Shown here in pieces: positions 5,267 to 6,000 of a stretch of 6,000 nucleotides of DNA (its first letter is position 1; the number at the start of each line of letters is the position of its first letter). This DNA comes from JAULUH01 sp032111745 (lineage in GTDB: Bacteria > Chloroflexota > Anaerolineae > JAAEKA01). A program made the position numbers and the translations under genes. The stretch is taken from NCBI GenBank assembly GCA_032111745.1, contig JAULUH010000365.1, positions 1-6,000 of the forward strand. Direction: 5' to 3'. The notes under the pieces were generated by a model. The model saw only the letters and a program-made list of their open reading frames with translations, had not been told where the DNA came from and ran no database searches.

Positions 5267-6000
5267 ATGCCCAATCCCAAGACCACACTCCAAGACACCC
5301 CATCCGGCCGGGAATCCCTGCCCGTGCTGATCGCCGATCGCCCCGGCCTGCAAGCGCTGCTGGCGCAAACCGCCGCGGAGCCGACGGTTGCCGTCGACAC
5401 CGAGTCCAACAGCCTTTACGCCTACCACCACCGCATCTGCCTCATTCAGCTCTCGCTGCCCCATGCCGACTACGTGATCGACCCCCTCGCCGTCGACGCG
5501 AGCCCCCTGGCCGAGCTCTTTGCCAACCCTCACTGCCAGAAAGTGTTCCACGCCGCCGAGAATGACGTGCTGGGCCTGCAACGGGACTTCGGCTTCCATT
5601 TCGCCAACCTGTTCGACACCATGCTGGCAGCCCGCATCCTGGGCTGGCCTCACGCCGGCCTGGCCGCCATCTTGGACGAGCGCTTCGGCGTCAAGCTGGA
5701 CAAGCGCCTCCAGCGCGCCAACTGGGGACGGCGACCCCTGCCACCTGACCTGCTGGCTTACGCCGGGCTCGACACCCACTACCTGCTCCCCCTGCGCTCC
5801 CAACAAGTCGAGGAGCTGCGCCGCCGCGGGCGCTGGACCGAGGCCCAGGAGGGCTTCGACCGGCTCCCTCTGCTGCAGTGGGTCGACAAGCCCTTCGATC
5901 CCGAGGGTTTCTGGCGCATTAACGGAGTGCGCGATCTGTCGCCCGCCGGCCAGTCGATCCTCCGCCAGCTCTATCTATTCCGAGAGGCGGAGGCCAGCCG
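5267..6000 (+). CDS. rnd: Ribonuclease D, DEDDy 3'-5' exonuclease (3' end off the window)
   Basis: RNase D trims the 3' ends of tRNA and other small RNA precursors in the cytosol using two metal ions. The frame from ATG 5267 gives 244 complete codons and stays open to the edge; RNase D is normally about 370-400 residues. The exonuclease domain (about 18-205) has all DEDDy motifs: Exo I VAVDTES with D44 and E46, Exo II HAAENDVLGL with D100, and Exo III YAGLDTHYL with Y165 and D169 in the Y-x3-D spacing. The last 30 or so residues (FDPEGFWRINGVRDLSPAGQ, 210-229, and beyond) enter the first HRDC domain. No good Shine-Dalgarno precedes the ATG, which lies 19 bases after the corA stop, so reinitiation by ribosomes leaving corA is likely. 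A GTG at 5324 is the alternative start but would cut close to the first domain strand. Rnd-type exonuclease is secure; a 3'-5' exonuclease with another RNA target is possible. Confidence 0.93.
   Translation, partial: MPNPKTTLQDTPSGRESLPVLIADRPGLQALLAQTAAEPTVAVDTESNSLYAYHHRICLIQLSLPHADYVIDPLAVDASPLAELFANPHCQKVFHAAENDVLGLQRDFGFHFANLFDTMLAARILGWPHAGLAAILDERFGVKLDKRLQRANWGRRPLPPDLLAYAGLDTHYLLPLRSQQVEELRRRGRWTEAQEGFDRLPLLQWVDKPFDPEGFWRINGVRDLSPAGQSILRQLYLFREAEAS

Noticed and set aside
4315..5409. Minus-strand open frame of 364 codons opposite corA
   Set aside because: It mirrors corA and runs into the RNase D gene. Its Asp/Val/Gly-rich translation is the usual complement of GC-rich coding sequence and shows no family motif.

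Overview
The window is a high-GC bacterial chromosome segment of ordinary housekeeping and stress genes, without signs of phage, plasmid, transposon or CRISPR. Gene content (a class II histone-deacetylase-like amidohydrolase, a membrane H+-pyrophosphatase, CorA, RNase D) and protein style would fit a Chloroflexota (Anaerolineae/Caldilineae-like) genome. That assignment is an inference from general resemblance; no marker gene in the window proves it.

Layout. Three genes lie on the minus strand: the 5' part of ndk (nucleoside diphosphate kinase, 1-274, running off the left edge), a class II HDAC-family deacetylase (562-1617) and hppA (K+-independent H+-translocating pyrophosphatase, 1721-3997). 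Two lie on the plus strand: corA (Mg2+/Co2+ channel, best start 4330, ends 5247) and, 19 bases later, an RNase D gene (5267 to the right edge, 3' end missing). The gaps are informative. 275-561 holds a good extended -10 promoter for ndk plus a cluster of related direct and inverted repeats. 1618-1720 holds a strong hairpin just before the deacetylase ribosome binding site. 3998-4329 is a divergent control region with two near-consensus sigma70-type promoters back to back, and a terminator-like hairpin inside the long hppA leader.

How the genes work together. hppA and corA are driven divergently from adjacent promoters (-35 boxes 16 bp apart), which couples a PPi-driven proton pump to the main Mg2+ channel. 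PPi acts as its Mg complex, so joint control would make sense, but this is inference. corA and the RNase D gene are probably one transcript. The deacetylase probably depends, at least in part, on read-through from hppA, because its own upstream gap shows no clear promoter. ndk has its own promoter. The most useful corrections here are the corA start (4330, not the longer open frame from 4174) and the hppA start (3997, not the GTG at 4072). The most interesting candidate regulation is possible transcription attenuation in the roughly 215-base hppA leader. No wholly new system was recognised.
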